From contig NZ_SJPX01000002.1 in assembly GCF_007860175.1 (NCBI RefSeq), positions 682,001 through 746,000 of the forward strand: a stretch of 64,000 nucleotides of DNA, read 5' to 3'. Positions 26,351 through 36,152 of this stretch are shown here, piece by piece. Under the pieces are notes generated by a model. It made no database searches, had not been told where the DNA came from, and saw only the letters and a program-made list of their open reading frames with translations. This DNA is from Rubripirellula reticaptiva (GTDB lineage Bacteria > Planctomycetota > Planctomycetia > Pirellulales > Pirellulaceae). The first letter of the stretch is position 1, and each line of letters begins with the position of its first letter. Position numbers and translations under genes: made by a program.

Positions 26351-27655
26351 CTAGTGACGCGGTCGATCTAGCTTTAGATACTCAGCAGCAGCCACTGCAT
26401 AGTGGGTGCGTGCTTCGGGTGATTCCAAATCGTCGAAGACGGATTCGAGTTGCTCGAAGTTGCCAGTCTCGACCCAAAACCGAGCGAGCGATACGAACGT
26501 GTTCATTGCTTGATCCGACGTGCCAAGCTGGTTGACGAACTCTGCGGCGACTTTGCGATCGCCGTGCACAAACAGAGAAATTGCGACTTCGCCATTCGCG
26601 TCACCGGATCCGGGCTCGTCACCAATCCGCTTGGCCATTTCAAGGCCAGCCTCAAAATCGCCCGCCTCAATTTCATGGGCTGCGATTGCTGCTGCGGCGC
26701 TCGACCTTATCAGTGGCGATTGAACTTTATCGAGCTGGGTGATCGCAACATCGGTTCGATTTAGCTTCAACAACAACCGTATCCGCAGACTCTGCAATTC
26801 CCACTTGACTAGCGCTGCCTGATCAGGCAACGCATCGATCAAGGGGTCGACAATTTTCAAATACCGAATTGCGGCTGCGACTTCACCATCGTCGGCCAAC
26901 ATGAACGCAGCCTGCAATTGCCTGCTACGTATTTTGGCGATCGTTGCTAAATCGCCATAGGTGCCGAATTTAGATGACACATCGGGGCGAGGTTCTTGCT
27001 CGACCGCTTCCACCGCGTTTTCGATCAAATTCTCTAACGAGTCAAACGACTTGGACTGCAACAACTGCACAGCAAGCGGTTGAAAGGCCGCGAGCTTTGC
27101 GTCCCGATCCGCGGCCTCGTCAAACGCTTTCCTTAGCGACTCAAGCGTTGGTGGTGGCGTGGCGTTTGCTTGCTCGCGTGGGACCGTCTTTGTTTTGCTT
27201 TCGGCAACGTGCAGCAGCGTCTTCATGGTCGACTGAGTGAACGGATTATCGTTGCCATCAAGCGTCCGCTTTGCTTCATCGACAATCGCTGCGGTGCTTA
27301 GGTCGTTGTCCACTGCCGCCTGCACGGTTCCGCGCAAGGCATACAGTTTCAGCTGCGGCTTGCTGATTCGCTTGGCGGCTTCAAAAGCAGCGTCGACTTG
27401 TCCTAGGCGAGCATGAACTCGTGCGAGCGATGTGGCCGCATTGGAAATCGCCGATGGCGACTCGATTTGCGCCGAAGACTCTGCCGCCCTCGCTAACCAC
27501 TGCTGAGCCTGTGCCTGTTGAGCCTGTGCCTGTGCCTGTGCCTGTTGAGCCTTCGCCGAGCAAGCAGTCCCAGCAACCAATGCGACCGCGAGAACGCAAC
27601 CCACCAACCGGCGCCTTAGTGGCGACAGTTCATGGCTGCCGTTGATGATCGACAT
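26351..27655 (-). CDS. Secreted alpha-helical (TPR-like) hypothetical protein
   Basis: A 434-residue protein of unknown function. The ATG at 27655 gives a signal peptide (RRRLVGCVLAVALVAGTACSAKA), possibly a lipoprotein since GTAC fits a loose lipobox. A QAQAQ-rich low-complexity stretch (about residues 38-53) follows, coded by GCCTGT-type repeats near 27505-27550. The rest is helical, with pairs of A-rich helices (LARVHARLGQVDAAFEAAKR; IAAHEIEAGDFEAGLEMAKRI) that resemble TPR units, about six in all. It likely binds partners in the envelope. It ends 26 bases from the convergent DapL gene. Confidence 0.65.
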   Translation of the reverse strand: MSIINGSHELSPLRRRLVGCVLAVALVAGTACSAKAQQAQAQAQAQQAQAQQWLARAAESSAQIESPSAISNAATSLARVHARLGQVDAAFEAAKRISKPQLKLYALRGTVQAAVDNDLSTAAIVDEAKRTLDGNDNPFTQSTMKTLLHVAESKTKTVPREQANATPPPTLESLRKAFDEAADRDAKLAAFQPLAVQLLQSKSFDSLENLIENAVEAVEQEPRPDVSSKFGTYGDLATIAKIRSRQLQAAFMLADDGEVAAAIRYLKIVDPLIDALPDQAALVKWELQSLRIRLLLKLNRTDVAITQLDKVQSPLIRSSAAAAIAAHEIEAGDFEAGLEMAKRIGDEPGSGDANGEVAISLFVHGDRKVAAEFVNQLGTSDQAMNTFVSLARFWVETGNFEQLESVFDDLESPEARTHYAVAAAEYLKLDRPRH

Positions 27656-27791
27656 GCCGAACGCATCACACCATGGATCGCCTCGCATTCGCCTCGCCCT
27701 TCCGAAAAGTCGTGCCACGAAACCGTTCGTCATCGATCGATTTGTTTCAATGTACTCGAACGAGACGCTGCACTACTGTTCAAATCGACTG

Positions 27792-29381
27792 TCATTTCGC
27801 TTGATCGGTCGGACGCTGGTAATCGGCTGTGACCAATCCCCAAGTTTTTCCGACTCGGATCTCGTCGATTTGAACCGTCTCACTTGATCGCGACACGACT
27901 CGAATCTGATCAAAGATGCTGTCATCATAGATCGGCTGCGTTGCCAGCGTCCAAGTCAAAGGTTCGACGGCATCAACCGTGTCGTTCGAACGGTAGACTT
28001 GTACCAAGACTTGGTCAGGCCTTTGTTTTTGAGCAAGCACTTTGGCCACGAACAAATAGGTGGTATCAAAATCGAGTGCTGTCGACGCATTCGCAGTACG
28101 TCCGTTGTGAATCAACTTGGGTGTTCCCCGCTGTGACAGCGGGCCAATCGCGATTTTGTTTCCCTGGGGATTTCGTAGCGTTAGGAATCCCCAGCCGCGC
28201 GAAGTCTCGACTTCAGACGTTCTGCTTTTTCTCACCAGAAAGCTCAGGTAATACGCTGCATTCCGATCCATCCGAATTGGTTGTTTCATCATGCGACCGA
28301 GCGACACATTCCCGGACAACTGCAGACAGCCTCCGTCGGGCTGATTCATTCGTCCTGGCCACGAAATCGAATCCGCCGCGATAAGACGATCAAGCGGCAC
28401 CGAATTGTTGACGCTAGTAGGTTGCCAGTCGCTGGCCCACCCTTTGCCACCGCTGCGATGATCGCCAAGCGTTTCGTAAGCGAAGCTTTCAGACAAGATG
28501 ACATCCTGCTTCGGCACGGGCACTGGTTTAGGATTCCTAGCAAACCCAGACGCTGAAAAAGGAATCGATATGTCGCTGCCTCGCGAGGCAAACCGGCGAG
28601 CCTGACCAGCGTCCACCTGAATCGTAGACTGGTTCCCGTCCTTGAAATCACATTGCACACGACCGTCAAAGACATGAACCTCCGTCACATCGCCGGCCGA
28701 ATTCACCGAAACCGCGTACTCAGTCCCCTCGTCCAAGATCGTCGAATAGGGAGTCTCTAACGTAAAAGAGTCCAAGTCGGTCATGCCACTAAAGACAGCT
28801 TTGCCAACTCGAAGACTGGCCCGGTTAACCGATACGAGGTCGAGCTTAGCCGGACCTTCGATTGTCAAAGTCACGTCGCTATCGAAACGCACCATCGCGA
28901 TGCCTGCGTCAAGTTCAAGCGTCCCGCTGCTGAGTCGCTGGCCCTCGTATCGCGCGCCCCCATGGTCCGACCACCGACAACCGCTCGCTGAACTAAGCGT
29001 CGCGATCTCTTGCGATGCGATCCCGCTGGCAGCGACCTGACGTGAATCCGAAAAACGCGTCCCCATCGCCGCGCCCACCACAAGACTGATACAGGCCGCC
29101 GTCGCAATCCAAAGCAAAGCTCGCCATCGGTCTTGATGTGACAACATTGAAAGCGGCGTCACCTTGGTTTCCGCAGCCCTAACACCCTGCCGGCGATGCA
29201 GTCGTGTGTGCAAGTCAACCGACTCGACGTAGTACTGTACCGCAACCGGATTGTTGCTCAGCAAAGATTCAAGCTCTTGGATCTCATCCGCAGCGAGCTG
29301 ATCATCGCATAGCCGCCCTACCAGCTTTTTCAGCCGATCATTGCGTTCTGGTTCGCCGTCGATTGGTTCATTTTTATTCAA
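27792..29381 (-). CDS. FecR-like anti-sigma/LamG protein paired with ECF sigma
   Basis: A 529-residue protein. No ATG fits; the TTG at 29381 is preferred because AGGAGA lies 6 bases upstream and it overlaps the sigma factor stop as TTGA. Residues about 10-60 (LVGRLCDDQLAADEIQELESLL) are an anti-sigma-like N-terminus. A transmembrane helix follows (LLWIATAACISLVVGAAMG, about 90-108). Residues about 160-260 are a FecR domain (LSSGTLELDAGIAMVRFDS; EVHVFDGRVQC). The C-terminal part resembles a LamG/concanavalin-like fold. It should hold the sigma factor at the membrane until a signal arrives. Such sigma/FecR pairs are common in planctomycetes. Confidence 0.82.
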   Translation of the reverse strand: MNKNEPIDGEPERNDRLKKLVGRLCDDQLAADEIQELESLLSNNPVAVQYYVESVDLHTRLHRRQGVRAAETKVTPLSMLSHQDRWRALLWIATAACISLVVGAAMGTRFSDSRQVAASGIASQEIATLSSASGCRWSDHGGARYEGQRLSSGTLELDAGIAMVRFDSDVTLTIEGPAKLDLVSVNRASLRVGKAVFSGMTDLDSFTLETPYSTILDEGTEYAVSVNSAGDVTEVHVFDGRVQCDFKDGNQSTIQVDAGQARRFASRGSDISIPFSASGFARNPKPVPVPKQDVILSESFAYETLGDHRSGGKGWASDWQPTSVNNSVPLDRLIAADSISWPGRMNQPDGGCLQLSGNVSLGRMMKQPIRMDRNAAYYLSFLVRKSRTSEVETSRGWGFLTLRNPQGNKIAIGPLSQRGTPKLIHNGRTANASTALDFDTTYLFVAKVLAQKQRPDQVLVQVYRSNDTVDAVEPLTWTLATQPIYDDSIFDQIRVVSRSSETVQIDEIRVGKTWGLVTADYQRPTDQAK

Positions 29382-29953
29382 GCGATCTCTCCTGCAACCC
29401 GAATGGATTGGCGAATGCATCCCAGCAATTGATCACGGATACGGCTGAGCGACTTGTAAACCGATTCGATGCTACGATCGACTTGTCGAGCGGTTTCGTT
29501 GGTCGTCTTTTCGGAAAAGTATTTCAGCTGAATCAGCTCGCGATCTTTTTCACGCAGTTTGGCGAGACAAGATTCAAGTGCCTCGGTTCTCGCAGCGTCT
29601 TGCGAGGACAGTGTTTCGGCCGCCTCAGCGATTTGCATCAACATCGGTTCGCTGAAAACGACTTTCGACGTCTGCACTTTTCGGTGATACCGAAGCACTT
29701 GGTAGCGGGCGATCGCGATTCCCCAGGCGGCGAAATTGGTCCCCGGTTCGAACTCGTCATACTTCCGCCACATCGTCGCGCAGGTGTCTTGCAGCAGATC
29801 TTCTGCGTCAGCCATGTTGGGCACCATCGAGAGAATGAATCCCAGCAATCGACGCTCTGATTGCAAAAACAGACGCATGAACACTTCTTCATTCGCTACG
29901 TCGGTTTCAGCGTCATTCATGGTCATTTTGCGTCGGCTCGCGGTCATGGGCAC
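29378..29953 (-). CDS. ECF sigma factor, Rhodopirellula/Verrucomicrobium family
   Basis: A 191-residue sigma-70 family protein. Region 2: FMRLFLQSERRLLGFIL, ADAEDLLQDTCATMWRKY, TNFAAWGIAIARYQVLRY. Region 4: LAKLREKDRELIQLKYF and a helix-turn-helix near ETARQVDRSIESVYKSLSRIR. This matches the ECF family named for Rhodopirellula and Verrucomicrobium. Three in-frame ATGs (29953, 29926, 29920) could start it and none has a clear ribosome site; the first is listed. It overlaps the FecR-like gene by 4 bases, so the pair is co-translated. It would direct RNA polymerase to promoters for an envelope response. Confidence 0.87.
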   Translation of the reverse strand: MPMTASRRKMTMNDAETDVANEEVFMRLFLQSERRLLGFILSMVPNMADAEDLLQDTCATMWRKYDEFEPGTNFAAWGIAIARYQVLRYHRKVQTSKVVFSEPMLMQIAEAAETLSSQDAARTEALESCLAKLREKDRELIQLKYFSEKTTNETARQVDRSIESVYKSLSRIRDQLLGCIRQSIRVAGEIA

Positions 29954-30158
29954 AGAAGGAAATCGCGACAGAAGCGATTATTGGAACCAGGTTCTTCGCA
30001 AAAGGTGAAGTTTTTCAGTATCTTCGACAATCCGCAGAAAAACACCTCCAGTTTTAGGCGTGCCGAGCGATTACCTGTATCAACCGCTTTTCCACGGCCT
30101 CACCTCCGCTTCCCCTCGATCTGCCCAGACCACTGGAACCTCCCACTGGAACCTCCGC

Positions 30159-31544
30159 ATGAAACCCGCAGTCAAGCCAAGCACGTCACGCCGAAAATTC
30201 TTGGCTCAGGCCAGCGCCACCGTAGTCGCCGCCTCGGTTCCTTACACCTTCACTGCGTCACGATCCCTCGCACAATCGAAGAGCCAACGCCTGGGTTTCG
30301 CGTTGATCGGCGTCGGCGGCAATGGCACACGGACAGCGCCGGTCGGCAAACAATTTGCTGATCTGGTGGCCCTTTGCGATGTGGACTCAAACCACCTCGC
30401 CTATGGCAACCAATTGCTGTGCGATGGAAAGGCCGACTTGCATGCGGACTATCGCGATGTGCTGACGCGCGAAGACATCGACATCGTACAAATTTCAACG
30501 CCCGATCACTGGCACACAAAAATTTTGATCGAAGCGATGTACGCAGGCAAAGATGCGTACTGTGAAAAACCGCTAACACTTACGATCGACGAAGGTAAGT
30601 TGATTCGCAAGGTCCAGCAGGAAACCGGCAAAGTGGTGCAAGTCGGAACGCAACAACGCAGCAGCTTCAATTTTTTCAACAACGCTCTCGCCGTCATTGC
30701 CGATGGACGGCTTGGCAAATTGTCGAAGATCACCGTTGGCATCGACGCAGGCGGTTGGAGCCCCGAGATCCCGGTCGCGAAAGTTTCGGAAGGCTTAGAC
30801 TGGGATCGCTGGTTGGGGCCAACTCCGAAAACGGAATTTCGCTATTTGGCCGATCCGAAAAAAGACTCTGCAAGAAACTACACCAATGGGCACACGCACT
30901 TTCGTTGGTGGTACGAACACTCGGGCGGCAAATTAACGGACTGGGGTGCACATCATATCGACATCGCCATGTTGGCAATCGCCGCCGCAGGCCAAAACAA
31001 TGACCCTGTGTCCGTTGGCGGAAAGTCAAAGCACGATGTCGATTTTAAAGACGGAGTCGCGGTTCAAAAAAACCGCTACAACACGGCTCGCGAATTTGAC
31101 TTGAACGTCAACTTTGCCGGTAACGATGTGGTGATAAACATTCGCCACGATGTTGATAACGGCATCCTGTTCGAAGGTGAACTTGGTCGCATCTTTGTCA
31201 ATCGTGGCAAGTTGGTTGGCAAGCCAATCGAAGACCTGGTCGCAAAACCGCTGCCCGATGATTCGATAGCCAAGATCTATCGCAACATGCCGATGCAGGG
31301 CAATGACCGCGATGCTCACTGGGCCAACTTCATCGACTCGATCGAAAAACGGACGCTTCCGATTTCGGACGTGCACTCGCACATGAAAATGCTCAATGTG
31401 TGTCACCTCGCTGGTATCTGCTGCCGCTTGGGACGCACCATTCACTGGGACCAAGCATCCGAAACCATCACGGGCGACGAATTGGCCGCCAGCATGATGA
31501 GCCGTCCGTATCGCGAAGGATTCGAAATCGATATGGGCAACTAA
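30159..31544 (+). CDS. Tat-exported Gfo/Idh/MocA-family oxidoreductase
   Basis: A 461-residue protein. The ATG at 30159 gives a twin-arginine signal with SRRKFLAQASATVVAASVP. The mature enzyme has GLxLIGVGGNGTRT-type nucleotide binding (ALIGVGGNGTR), ISTPDHWHTKILIEAM, DAYCEKPLTL (EKP motif), VVQVGTQQRSS and LTDWGAHHIDIA. These are Gfo/Idh/MocA signatures; the family uses NAD(P) and usually acts on sugars or inositols, and Tat export implies that the folded, cofactor-loaded protein works outside the cytoplasmic membrane. It opens a plus-strand run with two sulfatases and a DUF1080 protein, which suggests carbohydrate breakdown. The substrate is unknown. Confidence 0.87.
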   Translation: MKPAVKPSTSRRKFLAQASATVVAASVPYTFTASRSLAQSKSQRLGFALIGVGGNGTRTAPVGKQFADLVALCDVDSNHLAYGNQLLCDGKADLHADYRDVLTREDIDIVQISTPDHWHTKILIEAMYAGKDAYCEKPLTLTIDEGKLIRKVQQETGKVVQVGTQQRSSFNFFNNALAVIADGRLGKLSKITVGIDAGGWSPEIPVAKVSEGLDWDRWLGPTPKTEFRYLADPKKDSARNYTNGHTHFRWWYEHSGGKLTDWGAHHIDIAMLAIAAAGQNNDPVSVGGKSKHDVDFKDGVAVQKNRYNTAREFDLNVNFAGNDVVINIRHDVDNGILFEGELGRIFVNRGKLVGKPIEDLVAKPLPDDSIAKIYRNMPMQGNDRDAHWANFIDSIEKRTLPISDVHSHMKMLNVCHLAGICCRLGRTIHWDQASETITGDELAASMMSRPYREGFEIDMGN

Positions 31545-31672
31545 GCACAAGGCGAAAAGAGCTGCCAAGGACTTTTCGCAATTTCGACGACGCCACTCGT
31601 TCGCTGCTTTATCCTGAGGCGTCGACCGACGCACTTCATTTTCTGCAATCATCCTCCCGCCCGAGTCTTCCG

Positions 31673-33130
31673 ATGCCAAGTCTTCGATTGTTCCATGTCG
31701 CCACGTTGTTCGCTGCGTCGTGGATACTCTTTTGCCAATCGAGCGTCCAAGCCGAGCGTCCTAATGTGCTGTGGATCTATGTCGACGACATGAGCGACTG
31801 GATGGGATGCTACGGCGACAAGATTGCCAACACGCCTAACATCGATAGCCTTGCTGCGGGCGGTGTCTTGTTCCAGCGAGCCTACATTCCAGCGCCGGTC
31901 TGTTCAGCAGCACGTTCAGCCTTGATCACCGGAACGATGCAAACCACCCACGGACTGCACAATCATCGAACGATGATCAAGAAGCCGCTGCCCGATGGCA
32001 TCGTCACGGTTGCGGAACTGTTTCGCAAAGCGGGTTATTTGACATTCAACGAAGCCAAGGACGATTACAACTTTGACCGCGACCGCGACCAGATGTACTC
32101 GCCCGAGTTCAATCGCCCTACACGCAAGCAGGTGAATTCGCACATGCTCGGACTCGACGCTTCGTGGCTAGAACAACTTCAAGGCAAAAAGTTTTTCGGC
32201 CAAATCCAACTCAAAGGTGGTAAGACTGGCGGCGAAACGGGATCAAAGTACCCAGCCGACAGCCGTGTCAGCGAAGATCAAGTGACGGTGCCACCGCAAT
32301 ATCCCGATCACCCGGTGTTTCGCAACGCAATCGCAAGACACTATGAACAAATCGCCGAAACCGACGCTCAAGTCGGAGCCATCATCGCAGCTCTCAAAGC
32401 TTACAAGTTGTGGGACAACACGGCCGTGTTCTTCTTCACCGATCATGGCAGCCCTCTGCCGCGAGCCAAGCAGTTTCTATTCGAGGACGGGACAAAAATC
32501 CCACTCGTCGTTCACTGGCCCAACGGAACCAACAAGTTAACCCAACACGGAACATCGCGATCCGACCTTGTCAGCGGTATCGACATCACGACGAGTTCGC
32601 TCGGATTGGCGGGAATCGAAATTCCCTCATTCATGGAAGGAACCGATCTATTCGCCAGCGACTATCAGCCACGCAAATACGTCATTTCGGCGCGTGACAG
32701 GATGGGCAACGCGATCGACCGAATTCGCACCGTGCGTTCCCAGAGATTTCGATACACACGAAACTACATGACTGACCGAGCGCTTTATCAGCCACAATAT
32801 CGCGACGGCTACGCCACGTTCACAACGCTACGAGAATTGCTGGGATCGGGAAAACTTAGCCCGCTGCAACGGTCATACTACGATGCAGTCAATCGGCAAG
32901 CAGACGAACTCTACGATTTACAGAACGACCCGCATCAGACAATCAACTTGGCGAAGAACCCCGAGTTTGCAGAGATACTGAGCGAACATCGTCAGCACCT
33001 CGATCAGTGGGAAGACGCCACCGACGACAAGGGACGATACCCGGAAAGCCAAGCGGCACTGAAATTAGTCTTCGAGTCATCAGCCGGAACCTGCGTTTCG
33101 CCTGAGTACGATTTTTTGAAAACGGAATGA
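31673..33130 (+). CDS. Sulfatase (Cys type)
   Basis: A 485-residue type I sulfatase. The ATG at 31673 gives a signal peptide (FHVATLFAASWILFCQSSVQA). RPNVLWIYVDDMSDWMGCYG holds the two Asp calcium ligands. PVCSAARSALITG contains the formylglycine site at Cys 77 (C-S-A-A-R). Later VFFFTDHGSPLPR supplies the C-terminal D/H ligands. The N-terminal alpha/beta domain is complete. It resembles iduronate/choline-type sulfatases in its YVDDMSDW start, but the substrate cannot be named. It overlaps the DUF1080 gene by four bases (ATGA), so the two are co-translated. Confidence 0.88.
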   Translation: MPSLRLFHVATLFAASWILFCQSSVQAERPNVLWIYVDDMSDWMGCYGDKIANTPNIDSLAAGGVLFQRAYIPAPVCSAARSALITGTMQTTHGLHNHRTMIKKPLPDGIVTVAELFRKAGYLTFNEAKDDYNFDRDRDQMYSPEFNRPTRKQVNSHMLGLDASWLEQLQGKKFFGQIQLKGGKTGGETGSKYPADSRVSEDQVTVPPQYPDHPVFRNAIARHYEQIAETDAQVGAIIAALKAYKLWDNTAVFFFTDHGSPLPRAKQFLFEDGTKIPLVVHWPNGTNKLTQHGTSRSDLVSGIDITTSSLGLAGIEIPSFMEGTDLFASDYQPRKYVISARDRMGNAIDRIRTVRSQRFRYTRNYMTDRALYQPQYRDGYATFTTLRELLGSGKLSPLQRSYYDAVNRQADELYDLQNDPHQTINLAKNPEFAEILSEHRQHLDQWEDATDDKGRYPESQAALKLVFESSAGTCVSPEYDFLKTE

Positions 33131-34143
33131 CCATGAGCTCACAACGCTGCGTAATCTCGTTTTTATTTTTATCCGTGCTGGCTTTGTTTTGGACATCGTC
33201 CTTGCACGCACAGTCGGTGCCCCAAGAACTTCTAGGCGATTGGTCGCTTGAACTTCAATCGGGACAACCAGCTTGGATGAGCATTGTCGAAAAAGAAGGA
33301 CGCGGCTCCGTTTACATGCGTGTCTACATCGGCCCCGATGGTCCCTACGAAGTTACCGAAGTCTTCGATGGACGCATCAAGTTTTCGCTCGAACCAAAAC
33401 GCAAAACGAAAGATGGCGAGGTCACTGCGGTCCAAACGGTGGATGTTGGCTTAACCAACGGCAAGCTGGACGGAGTGATCATTCGCACGCCCAGCAAAGG
33501 CAACGCAGAAGAACGCACCCCATTCACAGGCAAGTACATTCCCGCGATGCCTCCGGTCGCTCCCGACCTGTCGAAGGTCCATTTTGGCCACCCGATTTCG
33601 CTGTTCAATGGCAAAGACTTGTCGGGCTGGAGAACTCACGAATCCGACAAGACAAATGGCTGGAGTGCAATCGACGGTATGCTGGTCAATACGACAACCA
33701 AGACGGACTTTAGCGCGACGGGCGATTATGCCAATTTAAGAACTGAAGCTGAATTTGAAGACTTCTGGCTCCACATCGAGTTTCTCGTCGAAGAAGCTCG
33801 AAACAGCGGAATCTATCTGCGCGGCATGTACGAGGCTCAAGTGGTCGACCGCGACAGCCGGATGCAAGGGATACAAGGCGTCGGCGCGATCTTCGGCAGA
33901 ATAGCTCCGTCGACCAATGCCGGTAATCCTGGCGGACACTGGCAAACCTATGATTTGACGCTCGTCGATCGCCACGTCACCGTTGTTCTAAATGGAGCGA
34001 AGGTGATCGACAACCAACCGGTCATCGGACCAACGGCCGGTGCGATTTACACCAACCCGGCCGCCTCCGGACCGATCTATCTACAAGGAGACCACACCAC
34101 CGTTCGGTTCAAGGACATCTACTTGGCTCCTGTCGTGAAATAG
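33127..34143 (+). CDS. Secreted DUF1080 protein (3-keto-disaccharide hydrolase-like)
   Basis: A 338-residue protein. A signal peptide (ISFLFLSVLALFWTSSLHA) is followed by a small beta domain (ELLGDWSLELQSGQP to about residue 140). The DUF1080 fold follows: SLFNGKDLSGWRTHESDK, NLRTEAEFEDFWLHIEF, NSGIYLRGMYEAQVVD, GHWQTYDLTLVDRHVTVVLNG and the C-terminal IYLQGDHTTVRFKDIYL. This is a concanavalin-like lectin/glucanase fold widespread in planctomycetes and linked to keto-sugar hydrolysis. The start overlaps the preceding sulfatase (ATGA); a second ATG six bases on is possible. Context suggests it works with the neighbouring oxidoreductase and sulfatases. Confidence 0.87.
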   Translation: MTMSSQRCVISFLFLSVLALFWTSSLHAQSVPQELLGDWSLELQSGQPAWMSIVEKEGRGSVYMRVYIGPDGPYEVTEVFDGRIKFSLEPKRKTKDGEVTAVQTVDVGLTNGKLDGVIIRTPSKGNAEERTPFTGKYIPAMPPVAPDLSKVHFGHPISLFNGKDLSGWRTHESDKTNGWSAIDGMLVNTTTKTDFSATGDYANLRTEAEFEDFWLHIEFLVEEARNSGIYLRGMYEAQVVDRDSRMQGIQGVGAIFGRIAPSTNAGNPGGHWQTYDLTLVDRHVTVVLNGAKVIDNQPVIGPTAGAIYTNPAASGPIYLQGDHTTVRFKDIYLAPVVK

Positions 34144-34289
34144 TGTTTTGCGCTGTCAGAAATGCCGCATCAAGCACGCAAAGCATCACCCGCGAGCCTA
34201 AACTGGTTTCCAACGGGGGCCTTGTGGTGACCGCCATTGACGGAAACCAATCACTTCCGACGTCGATAAACCTAGTACCGAAAGTACCG

Positions 34290-35828
34290 ATGCTGATGTT
34301 TAGAATGCTGACCCTGGCCTTGTTCAGCCTTACTGTTTCGAGCTCACTTTTCGGCGCAATCGCCGAGCAACGCCCTAACGTCATCTACATTTTTGCGGAC
34401 GATCTGGGTCCAGGAATGCTGGGATGTTATGGCCAGCAGATTGTCACAACGCCCAACATTGACAAGCTCGCTCGCGAGGGGATGAAGTTCAACAATTACT
34501 ACGGCGGTGTATTCTGTGCGCCGGCGCGTTGGACTCTATTGACGGGTATGCATGATGGTCGCATTGGTGGTTGGGAGCAAACCCGCGCGGGACTGCCCAT
34601 TTACCGAGACGCTGGCAATATCACCGAGGACGAGTATCAAAAAGCGCTTGCCAAATTGAAGGCGAACGCTCATCCAATCGCCACCAACGAAGTGTTTCTT
34701 GGCCAGATCGGTCAGCAAGCAGGTTACGCAACGGCACAATTTGGCAAGCTTGACATTGGCTTTCTAACCTGGCACGAACGCGTCAAACGATTCGGCTGGG
34801 ACTTCTACGAAGGTTACTACGACCACCAACGTTGCCATGGTTTTTACCCACCCTATTTGTGGCGAAACGGCGACCGTTTTGAGTTGCCCGGAAACACGAT
34901 GGCAGACTGTGGCAAGACGAGTGAACGCGGCGATGAACCCGTTGGCTATGGCGGAGAAACCTATTCCCAGAATGTCTTTATCGAAGGAATTTTAAAGTAT
35001 TTGCGCAACCACAAAGACGAACCATTCTTTCTGTATCATCCAACCCAGTTGCCGCATGGGCCGGTCTCGATACCGGAACTGCATCCTGATTTTGCCAATC
35101 ATCCAACCTTGACACTGGCAGAAAAGAAGTACGCATCGATGGTCAAGATGCTTGACGATCATGTTGGACTGATCATGGCAGAACTAAAGGCATTGGGTAT
35201 CGACGACAATACGATCGTCCTGTTTGCATCGGACAACGGCCACGAACTCTACTACGGCCCCAAAGACAATTACAAGAAACAACGACTGACGATCAACGAG
35301 CCCGCGAACTTGGCCGACAAGAAGTGGCGAACGTCAGAGTGTGGCGACGTCTTCGACGGTGCTCATGGTCGGGCCGGGCTAAAACGCAGTGCTTACCAAG
35401 GCGGCATGCAGTGCCCATTGATCGCACGCTGGCCTGGAAAAATCAGCCCGGGTGCCGAGACAAACTTGCTGGCCGCGCACTACGATTTTTTGGCAACCCT
35501 CGCTGAACTTGTTGGCCGGCAAGCACCAGCCGGGAAAGATGGAATCTCGTACCTGCCGACGCTGCTAGGCCAGCCACAAAACCAACAGCACGACTACGTC
35601 ATCGTCAACAACCACTTCGCGCAGATGGGCAGCCGTGCCTTGATCACTCGCGAAGGTCTGAAATTGGTGGAAGCGAATCGAAATCAGGGTGTTTTCCAGC
35701 TTTACGACATCCTTCAAGACAACGAAGAACGGAATGATCTCGCCAGTCACCAACCCGAAAAGGTTGCTCAATTAAAAGCGATTCTTCAGTCTGAAACGGA
35801 CTCACCACGCCCAGACCTTGGCATGTAG
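34290..35828 (+). CDS. Sulfatase (Cys type)
   Basis: A 512-residue type I sulfatase. The ATG at 34290 is used because it gives MLMFRMLTLALFSLTVSSSLFG as a signal peptide, followed by RPNVIYIFADDLGPGMLGCYG; the open frame reaches back to 34143 without a signal. GVFCAPARWTLLTG holds the formylglycine site at Cys 76 (C-A-P-A-R). YHPTQLPHGPVSIPE and IVLFASDNGHELYYGPKDNYKK follow the family pattern, and the C-terminal half has the usual IRARWPGK-like stretch (LIARWPGKIS). It belongs to the sulfatase group with an ADDLGPGMLG start. Secreted; substrate unknown. A hairpin follows at 35876. Confidence 0.88.
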   Translation: MLMFRMLTLALFSLTVSSSLFGAIAEQRPNVIYIFADDLGPGMLGCYGQQIVTTPNIDKLAREGMKFNNYYGGVFCAPARWTLLTGMHDGRIGGWEQTRAGLPIYRDAGNITEDEYQKALAKLKANAHPIATNEVFLGQIGQQAGYATAQFGKLDIGFLTWHERVKRFGWDFYEGYYDHQRCHGFYPPYLWRNGDRFELPGNTMADCGKTSERGDEPVGYGGETYSQNVFIEGILKYLRNHKDEPFFLYHPTQLPHGPVSIPELHPDFANHPTLTLAEKKYASMVKMLDDHVGLIMAELKALGIDDNTIVLFASDNGHELYYGPKDNYKKQRLTINEPANLADKKWRTSECGDVFDGAHGRAGLKRSAYQGGMQCPLIARWPGKISPGAETNLLAAHYDFLATLAELVGRQAPAGKDGISYLPTLLGQPQNQQHDYVIVNNHFAQMGSRALITREGLKLVEANRNQGVFQLYDILQDNEERNDLASHQPEKVAQLKAILQSETDSPRPDLGM

Positions 35829-36152
35829 GGAAAGTCGTCTTTCTCTGAGACAGACTCACCGATTTCGGCTGGCAAACCGACCTGAAGGTCGGTGTCCGAT
35901 CGCTCTTCAATCTTCCGACTTTGCCGGCGATCTAATCCGATCTAGCGATGCCTCGTCTCGAAGAGTAATCAGCTCTGGCTCTGCCCCATCACCTATTATT
36001 TGGTAGGACAGTCGCCAGACACGCTTTCCGCTGGAGTCGGCGAAGTAGAGAGGACTCTCACTAAGGCACTGTTTAACAAACTGATCTGTTCAGATTTGAA
36101 CGCATTCGCCCCCCCCGGAGCACCTACCAAAGTGCTCCAAGGAGGAAGCCCA
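35829..36152. other. Intergenic stretch left of the transposase remnant
   Basis: Besides the hairpin at 35876-35893, this stretch holds a GGCACTGTTTAACAAAC sequence near 36064 of the kind seen at insertion-sequence ends, and a second hairpin GGAGCAC...GTGCTCC (about 36117-36138) just before the transposase start. A GGAGGA ribosome site lies at 36141-36146. No gene is visible. Confidence 0.45.
35876..35893 (+). terminator. Hairpin after the 34290 sulfatase gene
   Basis: ACCGACC (35876-35882), loop TGAA, GGTCGGT (35887-35893), a perfect 7-bp stem 48 bases after the stop. A GTGTCCGATCG sequence follows, not a T-run, so it may be a weak or Rho-type stop or an RNA-stability element. Confidence 0.4.

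Noticed and set aside
31026-31679. 217-codon minus-strand open frame
   Set aside because: Antisense to the Gfo/Idh/MocA gene and its downstream gap; no recognisable features.
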